64,000 nucleotides of DNA from Mycolicibacterium sp. MU0053 (GTDB lineage Bacteria; Actinomycetota; Actinomycetes; Mycobacteriales; Mycobacteriaceae), in contig NZ_OY726397.1 of the NCBI RefSeq assembly GCF_963378095.1, forward strand, positions 4,526,001 to 4,590,000. The letters run 5' to 3'. The notes under the pieces are model-generated. The model worked only from the letters and a program-made list of their open reading frames with translations. It was not told where the DNA came from and did not search any database. The first letter of the stretch is position 1. Each line of letters begins with the position of its first letter. Below, in pieces: positions 43,934-52,366 of the stretch. A program made the position numbers and the translations under genes.

Positions 43934-45433
43934 CTATGTTTGTGTGGCGGTGTCGTTGAGACTGGCGACGATCTCTCGCCGCAACAGCTTTCCAGTGGCG
44001 TTGGTGGGCAACTCATCCCGGAAGACCACCCGGTCCGGCGTGCGCGAACCGCGCAGGTGCTTGCGGACGTGGGAGCGCAGTTCCTCGGGGTCCGGATCGA
44101 CCCCGACAGCCGGAACCACCACGGCCACGATGGCCTGGCCCCACTGCGGGTCCTCGACGCCGACGACGGCGACCTCGCGGACGTCGGGATGTTCGATCAG
44201 GACGTCCTCGAGTTCGGCGGGGGCGATGTTCTCGCCGCCGCGGATGATGGTGTCGTCGGAGCGGCCCGTGATGAACAGGTAGCCCTCGTCGTCCAGGGTG
44301 GCGATGTCCTTGGTGGGGAACCAGCCCTCGTCGTCGAGCACCGAGCCGATGCCGGTGTACTTGCCCGAGACCTGCTCGCCGCGGACGTACAGTTCGCCGG
44401 GTTCACCGGGTCCGAGCACCGTGCCGTCCTCGGCGCGGATCTGCACCTCGATGCCGGGGACCGGCTGGCCCACCGAACCGAGCCGTTTGGCCACGGCGTC
44501 CTCGGCGCTGCCGTGCGCCGCGCGGTGATCGTCGGGCGTCAGCACCGCGATGGTCGATGAGGTCTCGGTCAGCCCGTAGGCGTTGACGAAGCCGACGTGC
44601 GGCAGCAGTCCGAGCGCCCGGCGCACCAGCGGCAGCCCCACCTTGGAGCCGCCGTAGGCCAGCGTGCGGAGGCTGGGCAGCGGATGCTGCCCGGTTTCCA
44701 GCACGGTGACGATGCGGTCCAGCATGGTCGGCACCACGGTCGCCGAGGTGACGCCCTCGTCGCCGACCAGCCGCACCCATTCGGCGGCGTCGAAGTTGGG
44801 CAGGTACACCATTTTTCGGCCGGCGTACAGATTCGACAGCGCGGCCGAAACCCCGGCGATGTGATAGGGCGGCACGCAGATCAGCGCGGCGTCGTCCGGT
44901 TCGGCGGCACCGAATTCCACGGTGCCGGTGATGTAGGACGTCAGGTTGTTGTGTGAGAGTTCGACGGCCTTGGGCGCCGAGGTGGTCCCGGACGTGAACA
45001 GCACCACGCCGACGTCGTCGGGGTCGGCGAATTCGGCCACCGCCTCGGCCGACTTGGCCGCCTGCAGGAATTCGGCGGACTCCAGGACCGCCACCGCGGC
45101 CTCGCCCACCATGTCCCGGTAGCGCTCGTCGACGATCACCAGCGGCTTGGGCAGTCGCTCGATGAGCGCCTGGATGCCCTCGGCCGAGAGTCGATAGTTG
45201 ATCGGGGTGAAGGTCCGCGCCGCGCGCGCCGAGGAGAACAGCAGCAGCGGCAGCAGCAGACCGCCGGTGCCGACGTAGACCACGTGCTCGGCGCCGGTGG
45301 CGGCGATGACCCCGGCGCCACCGTCGGCGAGGTCGGACAATTCCTGGGTGGTCAGCCGAGTATCGTCGGAGACCACGGCAATCCGCTCGGGGTCTCCCGA
45401 CAGCGCCATCTCCAGCAGCAGCGAGATACTCAT
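43934..45433 (-). CDS. Acyl-CoA synthetase (FadD-type, AMP-forming)
   Basis: 499 aa from ATG 45433; a TTG at 45484 would extend it but overlaps the -10 box. AMP-forming ligase motifs: P-loop LFTSGTTSAPKAVELSH, A5 NAYGLTETSS, A7/A8 GYLFITGRSDDTI and the catalytic Lys in NATGKLLR. It activates a carboxylic acid to its CoA thioester; the chain type cannot be read from the sequence. A 14-codon upstream ORF ends inside its start codon (ATGA), and the 99-aa gene follows. The nearby thiolase and FadE genes are consistent with a beta-oxidation role. Confidence 0.92.
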   Translation of the reverse strand: MSISLLLEMALSGDPERIAVVSDDTRLTTQELSDLADGGAGVIAATGAEHVVYVGTGGLLLPLLLFSSARAARTFTPINYRLSAEGIQALIERLPKPLVIVDERYRDMVGEAAVAVLESAEFLQAAKSAEAVAEFADPDDVGVVLFTSGTTSAPKAVELSHNNLTSYITGTVEFGAAEPDDAALICVPPYHIAGVSAALSNLYAGRKMVYLPNFDAAEWVRLVGDEGVTSATVVPTMLDRIVTVLETGQHPLPSLRTLAYGGSKVGLPLVRRALGLLPHVGFVNAYGLTETSSTIAVLTPDDHRAAHGSAEDAVAKRLGSVGQPVPGIEVQIRAEDGTVLGPGEPGELYVRGEQVSGKYTGIGSVLDDEGWFPTKDIATLDDEGYLFITGRSDDTIIRGGENIAPAELEDVLIEHPDVREVAVVGVEDPQWGQAIVAVVVPAVGVDPDPEELRSHVRKHLRGSRTPDRVVFRDELPTNATGKLLRREIVASLNDTATQT

Positions 45434-45474
45434 CGTGACCGCCCCAGAGCGGCGTTTTCGTAAATGAAGAACAT
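45430..45474 (-). CDS. Possible 14-aa leader peptide coupled to fadD
   Basis: ATG 45474 opens MFFIYENAALGRSR and stops at a TGA that overlaps the fadD ATG. It begins nine bases after a perfect TATAAT box, so it would be at the very 5' end of the mRNA. Reinitiation could couple it to fadD, which has only a weak ribosome site. This is a prediction from spacing alone. Confidence 0.35.
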   Translation of the reverse strand: MFFIYENAALGRSR

Positions 45475-45483
45475 GGTTCTCCA

Positions 45484-45489
45484 ATTATA
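45484..45489 (-). promoter_or_regulatory. -10 box (TATAAT) of the fadD unit
   Basis: A perfect TATAAT on the minus strand, rare in this GC-rich window, sits just before the possible leader peptide and 51 bases before the fadD start. No convincing -35 box is seen at 17-18 bases. Confidence 0.6.
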
Positions 45490-45524
45490 CCCACATCACA
45501 ACACCCAGCTAGTGGTGCTAGGGA

Positions 45525-46049
45525 TCACGTCGTCCGGCGCCAGCGCGCGCACACGAAGTCACCGTTGATCGCCGAGTCCACCAGCGCCCATTCCGAGCGC
45601 AGCGGCAGCACCCTCGCACCGGCGCCCAGGCTGCACGGCGCATAGCTGACGATCATCTCGTCCACCAGGCCGGCGGCGACGAACTGCGCGGCGACGTCGC
45701 CCCCGCCGACCACCCAGACGTCCTTGCCCGCGGCCGCCTCGACCAGCCTCGGGTGCAGGTCGGTCACCGCACCGGTGAAGGTCTGCACCGGGTGCCCGGC
45801 CTCGACGATCTCGGGGCGATGCGTCAGCAGCCACGTCGGCTGGGTGTACATCCACTCGCCGGGTTGGTTGCGGACGATCCACTCGTAGGTGGCCGAACCC
45901 ATCACCAGGGCGCCGATCGATGCGATGAACTCGTCGTAACCAAAAGGTCCGTCCTGCTGGATGTTTCGGGAGGTCAGCCAGTCCAGGCTGTCGTCGGGGT
46001 CGACGATGAATCCGTCCATGCTCGACGCGGTGTAGTAGACCGTCGCCAT
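45525..46049 (-). CDS. RibD C-terminal / dihydrofolate-reductase-like protein
   Basis: 174 aa from ATG 46049, preceded by GAGGGGGAGA at seven bases; the open frame begins earlier at 46091 without a ribosome site. The RibD_C/DHFR-like fold is indicated by the opening ATVYYTASSMDGFI, the nucleotide-binding DVWVVGGGDVAAQF and LGAGARVLPL near the end. Such proteins are NADPH-dependent reductases of unassigned substrate in many actinobacteria; some can substitute for dihydrofolate reductase. It stands alone, divergent from the FadE pair. Confidence 0.82.
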   Translation of the reverse strand: MATVYYTASSMDGFIVDPDDSLDWLTSRNIQQDGPFGYDEFIASIGALVMGSATYEWIVRNQPGEWMYTQPTWLLTHRPEIVEAGHPVQTFTGAVTDLHPRLVEAAAGKDVWVVGGGDVAAQFVAAGLVDEMIVSYAPCSLGAGARVLPLRSEWALVDSAINGDFVCARWRRTT

Positions 46050-46198
46050 CAAATGTCTCCCCCTCATCCAGTCCATTGGTGCTGCGCTCACAGCATCTGA
46101 GTATGGTCCGCGAACCCGGCCGCCGACACCACGATTCCGGATGTCCCGCCCGTGCGATCATGGGGTGCCGCATTCACGGGATGACACGAGAGCAGGGC

Positions 46199-47356
46199 AT
46201 GAGCAGCTTCGACGCACTCTGCGCCAACGAGCCCGAACTGGCCGTGCTGCGCGCCGCGGTCCGCGAGTTCCTGACCGCAGACCGCGCCGAGTTCGGCTGG
46301 CAACCCGGGGTGGACACCTGGCTGTCGCAGTGGGACGAGGGGTTCAGCGCCCGCCTCGGCGCTGCCGGATTCCTGGGCCTGACGATTCCGCCCGAGTACG
46401 GCGGGCGCGGGCTGGGCCATCTGCATCGCTACGTGGTGACCGAGGAACTGCTGGTGGCGGGCGCCCCGGTGGCCGCGCACTGGATCGCCGACCGGCAGGT
46501 GGCGCCGGGCCTGATGGCCTACGGCAACGAGGAGCAGCGCCGCCGCATCCTCCCCCGCATCGCCGCCGGCCGGTTCTTCTCGGCCATCGGGATGAGTGAA
46601 CCGCAGTCCGGGTCGGACCTGGCCGCCGCGGCCACCCGGGCCACCCGCGCCGACGGCGGCTGGGTGCTCAACGGGCGCAAGGTCTGGACCAGCGGTGCGC
46701 ATCTGGCCCATCAGGTGGTGGTGCTGGCGCGCACCAGCGCACCCGACCCCGACCACCGGCACGCGGGGTTCAGCCAGTTCCTGGTGCCCACCGATGCGGC
46801 CGGGGTGCACATCGATCCCATCGTGTCGATGGACGGTGAGCACCACTTCAACGAGACCATCTTCACCGACGTCTTCGTCGCCGACGCCGATGTGCTCGGT
46901 GAGATCGGTAACGGTTGGCATCAGGTGACCGCCGAATTGTCGTTCGAGCGCAGCGGACCCGAGCGCGTGCTCTCGACCGTCACGGTGATCCTGGCGGCGA
47001 TCCACGCGCTGGTGGACCGAAGCCAGGATGACGCCACCGCGGCCGCCGTCGGCGATCTGATCGCCCGCCTGGTCTCGCTGCGTCAGCTCTCGGTGTCGGT
47101 GGCCCGCGCGCTGACCGCTGGCGAATCGGCGGCCAACCAGGCGGCGTTGGTCAAGGATCTGGGGACCCGCTTCGAGCAGGATTCGGTGGCGTTGGTCGCG
47201 GACCTGCTCGACTACGTGGACCCCGCGTCGGACCTGTACGCCCGTCTGCAGCGGATGCTCGACATCGCCCGGGTGCATTCGCCGATGGTGACGCTGCGCG
47301 GCGGGACCAACGAGGTGCTGCGCGGTGTCGTTGCTAAGGGCATGGGGTTGCGATGA
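46199..47356 (+). CDS. Acyl-CoA dehydrogenase (FadE), alpha-like member of a pair
   Basis: About 385 aa from ATG 46199; an in-frame ATG at 46181 is an alternative. Flavin/substrate loop GMSEPQSGSDLA, middle-domain NGRKVWTSGA and C-terminal RGGTNEVLRG. In the last motif the usual catalytic Glu is Gly, as in mycobacterial FadEs that work as two-gene heteromers with the base elsewhere. The next gene, 28 bases on, is a more degenerate FadE, so together they probably form an alpha2beta2 dehydrogenase. Substrate unknown. Confidence 0.88.
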   Translation: MSSFDALCANEPELAVLRAAVREFLTADRAEFGWQPGVDTWLSQWDEGFSARLGAAGFLGLTIPPEYGGRGLGHLHRYVVTEELLVAGAPVAAHWIADRQVAPGLMAYGNEEQRRRILPRIAAGRFFSAIGMSEPQSGSDLAAAATRATRADGGWVLNGRKVWTSGAHLAHQVVVLARTSAPDPDHRHAGFSQFLVPTDAAGVHIDPIVSMDGEHHFNETIFTDVFVADADVLGEIGNGWHQVTAELSFERSGPERVLSTVTVILAAIHALVDRSQDDATAAAVGDLIARLVSLRQLSVSVARALTAGESAANQAALVKDLGTRFEQDSVALVADLLDYVDPASDLYARLQRMLDIARVHSPMVTLRGGTNEVLRGVVAKGMGLR

Positions 47357-47384
47357 GCGCTTGCGCGAAGAGCGGAGGGCACCG

Positions 47385-48455
47385 ATGAGCGACGCGTTGG
47401 CCGGCGGCGTCTTCGCGGCGTCGACGGGCGCCGACGAGCAGGCCGAACTGCGGCAGCTGGTCGACGACATCGGCCGCCGATCCTTCGAGGCCCGGATCGG
47501 GCAGCGAAGCCTGCCCGAGACGTTCGACGTCGACGCCTGGCAGGCCCTCGAGGACACCGGCTTGAGCCGGCTCACCGGCACCGCCGAGCTGGGGGCGGGC
47601 CCCACGGAGGCCGCCGTCGTGTTGCGCGGGTTGGCCCGCCATGCCGTCGCGGTCCCGGTGGCCGAAACCGATCTGTTGGCGGGCTGGTTGGCCGGCACCG
47701 CCGGGCTGGCGCTGCCGGATTCCGGACCGCTGACCGTCGCGCTCGGCGACGCCGACGGCACGGCGCGCGACGTGCCGTGGACGCGCGCCTGCGCGGCGGT
47801 GGTGCTGGCCGTCCGCACCGGCGACGGGTGGCGCGTGTCGGTGGCCCGACCCGAGGACCTGGAGATCACCGAGGGCCGCAACCTCGCCGGTGAACCCCGC
47901 GACACGGTGCGGTTCGGTCCGGTCGCCGACGCCGTCGAGGTGGGATTCGACGTGGGCGCGGAACTGCTGCGCCGGGGCGCCTGGGCCCGCTGCGTGCAGG
48001 TGATCGGTGCGTTGGACGCCGCCGCCGAGATGTCGGTTGCCCACACCCGCGAGCGCGTCCAGTTCGGCCGCCCGCTGAGCAAGTTCCAGGCCGTCCAGCA
48101 TGCGCTGGCCCGGCTGGCCGGCGAGGTCGAACGTGCCCGGGCGGCAACCACTCTCGCGGTCGCCGCGGCCGCCGACCACGGCTTTTCCAGCGCCCAGGCC
48201 GACTACGCGGTGACGGTGGCCAAGGTGGTCCTTGGGCGCGTGGTTCCCGCCGTCACCACCACGGCACATCAGTTGCACGGCGCGATCGGGGTGACGATCG
48301 AGCATCAGCTGTGGTCGGCCACCTTTCGGGCGCACGCCTGGATCGGCGAGTTCGGCAGCACCGGGCAGCACGCGCGGCACCTCGGCCGACGGGCGCTGGC
48401 CGCGGCCGACGGCGGCGACGGTCCGCTGTGGGACGCGCTGACCTGGGCACGTTAG
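47385..48455 (+). CDS. Acyl-CoA dehydrogenase-like protein (FadE), beta-like member of a pair
   Basis: 356 aa from ATG 47385, with GGAGGG upstream. The C-terminal half is recognisable: RERVQFGRPLSKFQAVQ and the flavin-contacting HGAIGVTIEHQLW. The N-terminal substrate-loop motif is replaced and the catalytic Glu motif is absent. This pattern is usual for the non-catalytic partner in FadE heterotetramers such as FadE28-FadE29. It ends 9 bases before the opposing NAT gene. Confidence 0.85.
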   Translation: MSDALAGGVFAASTGADEQAELRQLVDDIGRRSFEARIGQRSLPETFDVDAWQALEDTGLSRLTGTAELGAGPTEAAVVLRGLARHAVAVPVAETDLLAGWLAGTAGLALPDSGPLTVALGDADGTARDVPWTRACAAVVLAVRTGDGWRVSVARPEDLEITEGRNLAGEPRDTVRFGPVADAVEVGFDVGAELLRRGAWARCVQVIGALDAAAEMSVAHTRERVQFGRPLSKFQAVQHALARLAGEVERARAATTLAVAAAADHGFSSAQADYAVTVAKVVLGRVVPAVTTTAHQLHGAIGVTIEHQLWSATFRAHAWIGEFGSTGQHARHLGRRALAAADGGDGPLWDALTWAR

Positions 48456-48464
48456 GCACAACCC

Positions 48465-49340
48465 TCAGTTGTCGAGCACCTCGGTGACCCGGGCGTGCAC
48501 GTCGCCGATGCCTCCGACATCGAGGCCGAAGGTGTTCATCAAGGTGAGTAGCACCTGCGAGGCGGTCTCGAATCGGATCCGTTCGCTGGCCTCGCCGGGC
48601 CGGTGCACCGCGAGGTGGCGGCCGCGCAGATTCCAGCGCGCACCGTCGATGATCATCGACGCGCTCAGCCCGGTCACGAATATCGAATCCGGATGCGTTG
48701 AGACGTACCAACTTCCGACCTGCAGGTCGATGTCCGGCCGTGGGACGTCGGCGAAGATGTACAGCGGCTTCCAAGTGTCGCCGATCAAGGTCTCCAGGAA
48801 GTACTCGTCGCCTCGGACGCCGATCCGGTACGGCTCGTTCGGGGTCTGGGCCACCACGCCGGGGACAAATTCGATCGGCGCGGTCAGCGTCTGGCCCCCG
48901 AATCCGACGTCGACGAGGTAGCGCCGGGCGTCCCCCGGCATCCGGACGACCAGCAGTTGGTGTGTCAGCGGGGCGGGCGGGGCATCGAGCCCGGCCGGAT
49001 TCATCCAGACCACCCGCGCGGTCAGCGTCTCGACCGCGTAGCCGAGGGCCTCGAGCGCGTACCGCAGCAGTGAGTTCTGCTCGAAGCAGTACCCGCCGCG
49101 GCGGCGCTGCACCAGCTTCGCCGACAGGGCTGCGGCGCTGAGGTCGAAAACCGGTGACCCCATCATCGGGTCGAGGTTCTCGAACGGGATGCGTGTCAGG
49201 TGCGCCGTGACCAACCCGCGCAGGGTCGCCAGGGTGGGGTCCCTGGCCTCCCGGTAGCCGACCCGCGCGAGGTAGGCACCGACGTCGAGCCCGTCGCGCC
49301 GCCGTTGCGGCTGGAGCGTCTGGGTAACCATGACGCCCAT
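48465..49340 (-). CDS. nat: Arylamine N-acetyltransferase
   Basis: A protein of 291 aa (mycobacterial NATs are about 275-283 aa). The catalytic Cys-His-Asp triad is visible: RRRGGYCFEQN, PLTHQLLV and YLVDVGFGGQT. It transfers acyl groups from acetyl- or propionyl-CoA to arylamines or hydrazines. In M. tuberculosis nat sits in the cholesterol ring-degradation operon; here it stands outside that context, so this may be a second paralogue. The ATG could be 49340 or 49331. Confidence 0.92.
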   Translation of the reverse strand: MGVMVTQTLQPQRRRDGLDVGAYLARVGYREARDPTLATLRGLVTAHLTRIPFENLDPMMGSPVFDLSAAALSAKLVQRRRGGYCFEQNSLLRYALEALGYAVETLTARVVWMNPAGLDAPPAPLTHQLLVVRMPGDARRYLVDVGFGGQTLTAPIEFVPGVVAQTPNEPYRIGVRGDEYFLETLIGDTWKPLYIFADVPRPDIDLQVGSWYVSTHPDSIFVTGLSASMIIDGARWNLRGRHLAVHRPGEASERIRFETASQVLLTLMNTFGLDVGGIGDVHARVTEVLDN

Positions 49341-49397
49341 CGTCGCGCCTGAACCGGGGTTGAGGTCAAGCGGATTTCCGACGCGTAGTTGCGTCGC

Positions 49398-50183
49398 TCA
49401 GGTGCCGGTCCACTGAGGGGCGCGCTTCTCGGCGAACGCGATCGCGCCCTCCTGGGCGTCCTTGGACATGAACACCGGGGCGAGGATCTTCATCTGCTCG
49501 GTCCACTGTTCCTCGGGGCCCCAGTACCGCGCCTCGACGATGATCTTCTTCGTCGCCGCGACGGCCAGCGGACCGTTGGCGGTGATCTTCTCGGCCAACG
49601 CGATCGCGGCGTCGAGCGCCCCGCCCGGTTCGGCCAGCACGCTGACCAGCCCCAGCTCGTGGGCGCGCTCGGCGGACAGGTTGTCGCCGGTGAGCGCGAG
49701 TTCCATCGCGACGGCATACGGGATGCGCTGCGGCAGCCGCAGCAGACCGCCGCCGCCGGCCACCAGGCCGCGCTTGACCTCGGGGATGCCGAAGGCGGAA
49801 TCGCGCGCCGCGACGATCAGGTCGGTGGCCAGTGCCACCTCGGTACCACCGGCCAGCGCGTAGCCCTCGACCGCGGCGATCAGCGGTTTGGCGGGCGGGG
49901 CCTGGGTGAAGCCGAGTCCGCGGCCCTCGATATCGCAGCGCTCGCCGCGGGCGAAGGCCTTGAGGTCCATGCCCGCACAGAACGACCCGCCGGCACCGGT
50001 GAGCACACCCACCGACAGCCCGGGGTCCTCGTCGAGTCGGTCCATCGCATCGGCCAGCCCCTGGCTGACGGCGAGGTTCACGGCGTTCTTGGCCTTGGGA
50101 CGGTTGATGGTGATGACCAGAATCCGGTCACGCTGTTCGACCAGGACTGCGGGTTCGGTTGATTCGTCGCTCACGCCCGACAT
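49398..50183 (-). CDS. echA1: Enoyl-CoA hydratase EchA1
   Basis: A protein of 261 aa (Rv0222 EchA1 is 262 aa). Crotonase fold: oxyanion-hole segments SFCAGMDLKAF and ALAGGTEVALATDL, then FGIPEVKRGLVAGGGG with the catalytic Glu. It hydrates enoyl-CoA in beta-oxidation. It diverges from the acyltransferase operon across a KstR box and a minus-strand AGGGG ribosome site. Gene order (Rv0223c before, Rv0221-lipC after) supports the name. Confidence 0.88.
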   Translation of the reverse strand: MSGVSDESTEPAVLVEQRDRILVITINRPKAKNAVNLAVSQGLADAMDRLDEDPGLSVGVLTGAGGSFCAGMDLKAFARGERCDIEGRGLGFTQAPPAKPLIAAVEGYALAGGTEVALATDLIVAARDSAFGIPEVKRGLVAGGGGLLRLPQRIPYAVAMELALTGDNLSAERAHELGLVSVLAEPGGALDAAIALAEKITANGPLAVAATKKIIVEARYWGPEEQWTEQMKILAPVFMSKDAQEGAIAFAEKRAPQWTGT

Positions 50184-50244
50184 CGTAAACCCCTACAGTA
50201 AGGCCATCGGGTGAGGACCCGTCGAACTCGACCGCCCGGCCGGG

Positions 50245-50270
50245 TAGCATCGTAACTAGAACACGTTCCA
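50245..50270 (+). promoter_or_regulatory. Promoter with perfect KstR box before the acyltransferase operon
   Basis: TAGAACACGTTCCA (50257-50270) matches TnnAACnnGTTnnA at every fixed position. A TANNNT -10 (TAGCAT, 50245-50250) ends six bases before the box, so the box would cover the transcript start. By base composition fewer than one exact match is expected in 64 kb. Confidence 0.65.
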
Positions 50271-50291
50271 ATTCCGCCCCAGGGGGACCCG

Positions 50292-51113
50292 GTGAGCCCG
50301 ACCGACATCGACGACAACGAGATCCTCGCCGGGGAAATCACCAAATTCGATCCCACCCTCACCGAGCAGGTGATGGGCGTGCTGAGACCGTTCCTCAAGC
50401 TCTATCACCGCTCCGAGGTCCGCGGCCTGGAGAAGTTCCCGCCCGGCGGCGCGTTGGTGGTGTCCAACCACTCCGGCGGCATCTTCGCGATGGACGTGCC
50501 GGTGTTCGCGGCGGGGTTCTACGACCACTTCGGTTACGGCCGACCGGTTTACACGCTCACCTTCGACCTGGTGTTCACCGGGCCGACGGCGAACTTCTTC
50601 CGCAGGACCGGCTTCATCAAGGCCAACCACGAGAACGCCGACGAGGCACTGCGCTCCGGCGGGGTCGTGGTGGTCTTCCCCGGCGGCGACTACGACGTCT
50701 ATCGGCCCAGTTCGGAGCGCAACAAGATCGACTTCGGTGGACGCACCGGCTACATCACGGCCGCGCTCAACGCCGGGGTGCCGATTGTTCCGACAGTCGG
50801 TATCGGTGGACAGGAAAGTCAGCTGTTCCTTTCCCGCGGAACCGAATTGGCCAAGCTGCTGCGGTTGGACAAGATGTTCCGCGCGAAGATCCTGCCGCTG
50901 TCGTTCGGTTTCCCGTTCGGTCTTTCGGCGGTGGTCCCGGTGAACGTCCCGCTGCCGACCAAGATCGTCCAGCAGGTGCTCGAGCCCATCGACATCGTCG
51001 CCGAGTTCGGCGAGGACCCCGACATCGACGAGGTCGACGCGCACGTCCGCCGCGTCATGCAACGCGCGCTGGACCAGTTGGCCGACGAGCGTCGGCTGCC
51101 GGTGATCGGCTGA
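50292..51113 (+). CDS. Lysophospholipid/diacylglycerol acyltransferase family protein (LPLAT/MGAT-like)
   Basis: 273 aa from GTG 50292, with AGGGGG just upstream. Acyltransferase block I appears as VVSNHSGGIFAMD, where the His and a downstream Asp are spaced wider than in plain PlsC enzymes, and block III as VVVFPGGDYDVYRP. It probably acylates a glycerolipid at the membrane using acyl-CoA. It is followed two bases after its stop by a LipC-like lipase gene, so an acylating and a hydrolysing enzyme are co-expressed. The KstR box upstream suggests sterol-linked control. Confidence 0.85.
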   Translation: MSPTDIDDNEILAGEITKFDPTLTEQVMGVLRPFLKLYHRSEVRGLEKFPPGGALVVSNHSGGIFAMDVPVFAAGFYDHFGYGRPVYTLTFDLVFTGPTANFFRRTGFIKANHENADEALRSGGVVVVFPGGDYDVYRPSSERNKIDFGGRTGYITAALNAGVPIVPTVGIGGQESQLFLSRGTELAKLLRLDKMFRAKILPLSFGFPFGLSAVVPVNVPLPTKIVQQVLEPIDIVAEFGEDPDIDEVDAHVRRVMQRALDQLADERRLPVIG

Positions 51114-51115
51114 GC

Positions 51116-52366
51116 ATGCGCAGATCCGACCGAACCCTGCTGCGCGCCGCGGCCGAACTCGCCAACGCCGCCAACGGGGTGCGTCCGCTGGGCCGGCAGG
51201 GCTACAGCTCCATCCCGGCGTTCTTCCTGGGCTGGCCCACCAGCGAGCTGGCACCGCTGTACCTGGGCGGTTCGGTGCTCGACGCGCTGCGCCGCGGTCT
51301 GCGTGGCGACTTCCGCGGCGGCAAGGGCCGAATTGCGTTGGCGCTGCATGCGATCGGCTGGGCGTTGCTGGTGCTCATCGCCCGCCGCAATGTGCGCTCG
51401 GAACCGTATTTCGAGGCCGGCCTGCGCGAAACACTCGGCCCCGACTACCGGGAACTGGCGTCGACCTCGGACCCCGCCGCGCAGGCCCGCCGCCGCGCCG
51501 GCGTGTTCTCGACGGGGTGGTCACGGCGACGCTACGTCCAGAAGACCTCCACGGTCCGTTACGGGCCGCACGGCGGGGCAAATCTCGCCGACATCTGGCG
51601 CCGCGCCGACCTGCCGAAGGACGGCAAGGCCCCGGTGCTGCTGCAGGTGCCCGGTGGCGCGTGGTCGATCGGGATGCGCCGGCCGCAGGCCTATCCGCTG
51701 CTGAGCCACTTGGCCGAGCGGGGCTGGATCTGCGTGTCGATCGCCTACCGGGTCAGCCCGCGCAACACCTGGCCCGACCACATCGTCGACGTCAAGCGCG
51801 CGCTGGCCTGGATCAAGGAGAACATCGCCGACTACGGCGGCGACCCCGACTTCGTCGCGATCACGGGCGGCTCGGCGGGCGGGCATCTGACCGCGCTCGC
51901 GGCGTTGACGCCGAACGACCCCGAATTCCAGCCCGGCTTCGAGGACGCCGACACCTCCGTGGTCGCCGCGGTCCCGGTCTACGGACGCTACGACTGGTAC
52001 AGCGACGACGGCCCGGGGCGTCGCGAGTTCGTCGGCTTCCTGCGGCTGCTGGTGACCAAGCTGGACCCCAGGACGCATCGGCAGGTGTACCTCGACGCCT
52101 CGCCCATCGAGCGGATACGGCCCGACGCGCCACCGTTTTTCGTGCTACACGGCGTCAACGACTCGCTCATCCCGGTGCCGGAGGCCCGCGAATTCGTCGA
52201 CGCGTTGCGCAAGGTGTCCGCCGACGTCGTCGCCTACGCCGAAATTCCGCACGCACAGCACGCCTTTGACATCTTCGGCTCCCCGCGGGGCCACTACACC
52301 GCGCAGGCCATCGAGCGGTTCCTGTCCTGGGTGGACGCCCGAAAGCCGGCCGACGCCGGCGACTAA
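51116..52366 (+). CDS. Alpha/beta-hydrolase, LipC-like lipase/esterase
   Basis: A protein of 416 aa. The N-terminal ~140 residues include a hydrophobic stretch (IALALHAIGWALLVLIARR) and are followed by the catalytic domain. That domain carries oxyanion-hole VPGGAW, nucleophile Ser in GGSAGGHL, Asp in HGVNDSLIP and His in HAQHAFD. The catalytic part is closely parallel to the LipC protein at 53841-55064, so the two are paralogues. It is coupled to the acyltransferase gene upstream and overlaps the opposing Rv0221-like gene by four bases. Confidence 0.88.
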   Translation: MRRSDRTLLRAAAELANAANGVRPLGRQGYSSIPAFFLGWPTSELAPLYLGGSVLDALRRGLRGDFRGGKGRIALALHAIGWALLVLIARRNVRSEPYFEAGLRETLGPDYRELASTSDPAAQARRRAGVFSTGWSRRRYVQKTSTVRYGPHGGANLADIWRRADLPKDGKAPVLLQVPGGAWSIGMRRPQAYPLLSHLAERGWICVSIAYRVSPRNTWPDHIVDVKRALAWIKENIADYGGDPDFVAITGGSAGGHLTALAALTPNDPEFQPGFEDADTSVVAAVPVYGRYDWYSDDGPGRREFVGFLRLLVTKLDPRTHRQVYLDASPIERIRPDAPPFFVLHGVNDSLIPVPEAREFVDALRKVSADVVAYAEIPHAQHAFDIFGSPRGHYTAQAIERFLSWVDARKPADAGD

